DNA from: JAGTVG01 sp964389805
GTDB lineage: Bacteria > Bacteroidota > Bacteroidia > Cytophagales > Cyclobacteriaceae
Length of the DNA stretch: 14,965 nt
Direction: 5' to 3'
Assembly (NCBI GenBank): GCA_964389805.1
Contig: CAYMFU010000231.1
Location: forward strand, 1-14,965
In this document: positions 14,406 through 14,965 of the stretch, piece by piece
Position numbering within the stretch: position 1 is the first letter of the stretch
How the letters are laid out: each line of letters starts with the position of its first letter
Program-made: the position numbers and the translations under genes
The notes under the pieces: model-generated
The model's input: only the letters and a program-made list of their open reading frames with translations
What the model was told of the DNA's origin: nothing
Databases searched by the model: none

Positions 14406-14965
14406 TTAAGCTCTGGCTTTATAGACCGTGCTTTGATGGTACCCGGTAATTACCTTATAGTAGCCGGATAATTTTTTATTTATGAGCATATCCCCAGTAT
14501 CGATCAGAAATGGTGAACCTCCAAGGGTTAGTAACTTATGTGTTGTAGCCAGGATGAATATGTTCTCTTTATCTATCATCTCAAGAATTTCAGGGGTGAA
14601 TTGCTGGTTTCCCCTTCCAAAGATAAATCCCTGTCCGCCAATGGGTGTGATAACCAATCCGGCTTTCTTACTCTTGATTAACTGCTTAATGTCTAAATAA
14701 TTTACATCGGAAGCAATCAGTTTTTTGCCTTGAATTACATCTACTCCCAGCAATGATCCATCAAGTTTAAGATGATCGGTCAAAGCTTTTGTAGTTGTAC
14801 CCGGGCCAATCATGTATATTATGGAATCATTCATTCTCTCTGCCATATCATGTGCTATAGCCTGTTGAAGGTATAGTTCGTTTTTCGGTGTGCCGGACTT
14901 CATATTTTGAATAAAATCTTTTTTATATGGCATTTTCAGGTATCCGAACAGCATTGTATTAATTT
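14406..14965 (-). CDS. ATP-NAD kinase-like protein (COG3199/AcoX type), N-terminus off the window
   Basis: The frame is open to the right edge with no stop, so only the last 186 or so codons are seen; a Met at 14954 is internal judging by the family. Numbering from that Met: YMIGPGTTTKAL (47-58), SLLGVDVI (67-74), TPIGGQGFIFGRGNQQ (103-118) and DTGD (152-155) are the conserved blocks of the C-terminal half of COG3199 (PF01513-related, with AcoX), whose members are about 350-380 residues. The N-terminal half, carrying the nucleotide-binding GGDGT-like motif, should lie just outside. The family is described as predicted ATP-NAD or polyphosphate kinase, but activity is poorly established. No membrane segments. 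It is upstream of the XRE regulator on the same strand with a 179-base gap, so it is probably a separate transcript. Confidence 0.85.
   Translation of the reverse strand, partial: INTMLFGYLKMPYKKDFIQNMKSGTPKNELYLQQAIAHDMAERMNDSIIYMIGPGTTTKALTDHLKLDGSLLGVDVIQGKKLIASDVNYLDIKQLIKSKKAGLVITPIGGQGFIFGRGNQQFTPEILEMIDKENIFILATTHKLLTLGGSPFLIDTGDMLINKKLSGYYKVITGYHQSTVYKARA

Noticed and set aside
1..14965. Search for CRISPR repeats, insertion sequences, integrase or attachment sites, and restriction or toxin-antitoxin genes
   Set aside because: No regularly spaced repeats, transposase or nuclease motifs were seen by eye; the XRE/membrane-protein pair lacks toxin features.

Overview
The window looks like chromosomal DNA of a member of the Bacteroidota. 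The evidence is low GC content, starts without recognisable Shine-Dalgarno sequences, several exported lipoproteins with an N-terminal hydrophobic segment ending in Cys, a GroES-like protein and a family-2 glycosyltransferase of types I know from that phylum, and one promoter candidate resembling the TTTG/TAnnTTTG consensus. I cannot place it below phylum. Thirteen genes are supported, two of them cut by the window edges. No rRNA, tRNA, CRISPR array, transposase or integrase is seen. Coding density is high and no gap between genes exceeds 300 bases.

Left part (1-2800). Minus strand: a GNAT acetyltransferase, then a glycosyltransferase that runs off the left edge. Plus strand: an AI-2E/PerM-type permease. 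It converges on a GroES-like protein encoded alone on the minus strand, with a GC-rich palindrome between the two.

Centre (2900-10490). A zinc M3-family oligopeptidase with an export signal lies on the minus strand. Next, also on the minus strand, is a lipoprotein combining a sorbosone-dehydrogenase-like beta-propeller with a C-terminal cytochrome c, followed by a strong terminator hairpin. Divergent from it is a small four-helix membrane protein, then a tight two-gene operon: an exported ADP-ribosylglycohydrolase-fold lipoprotein and a lipoprotein with two ThuA-like domains in tandem. The three lipoproteins suggest envelope-located metabolism of a sugar or sugar derivative, but no transporter, SusC/D pair or classical glycoside hydrolase is present to name the substrate.

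Right part (10600-14965), all minus strand. In transcription order: a COG3199-type ATP-NAD-kinase-like protein (its C-terminal half only), an XRE-type regulator with two overlapping palindromes at its start, a four-helix membrane protein with a DERE motif, a 773-residue fusion of a hydroxylysine-kinase-like domain with an ethanolamine-phosphate/phosphohydroxylysine phospholyase-like domain, and a VOC/glyoxalase protein. The fusion is the most interesting gene: one polypeptide may phosphorylate an amino alcohol and then eliminate phosphate and ammonia. The gap after it holds nested inverted repeats that could fold as RNA.
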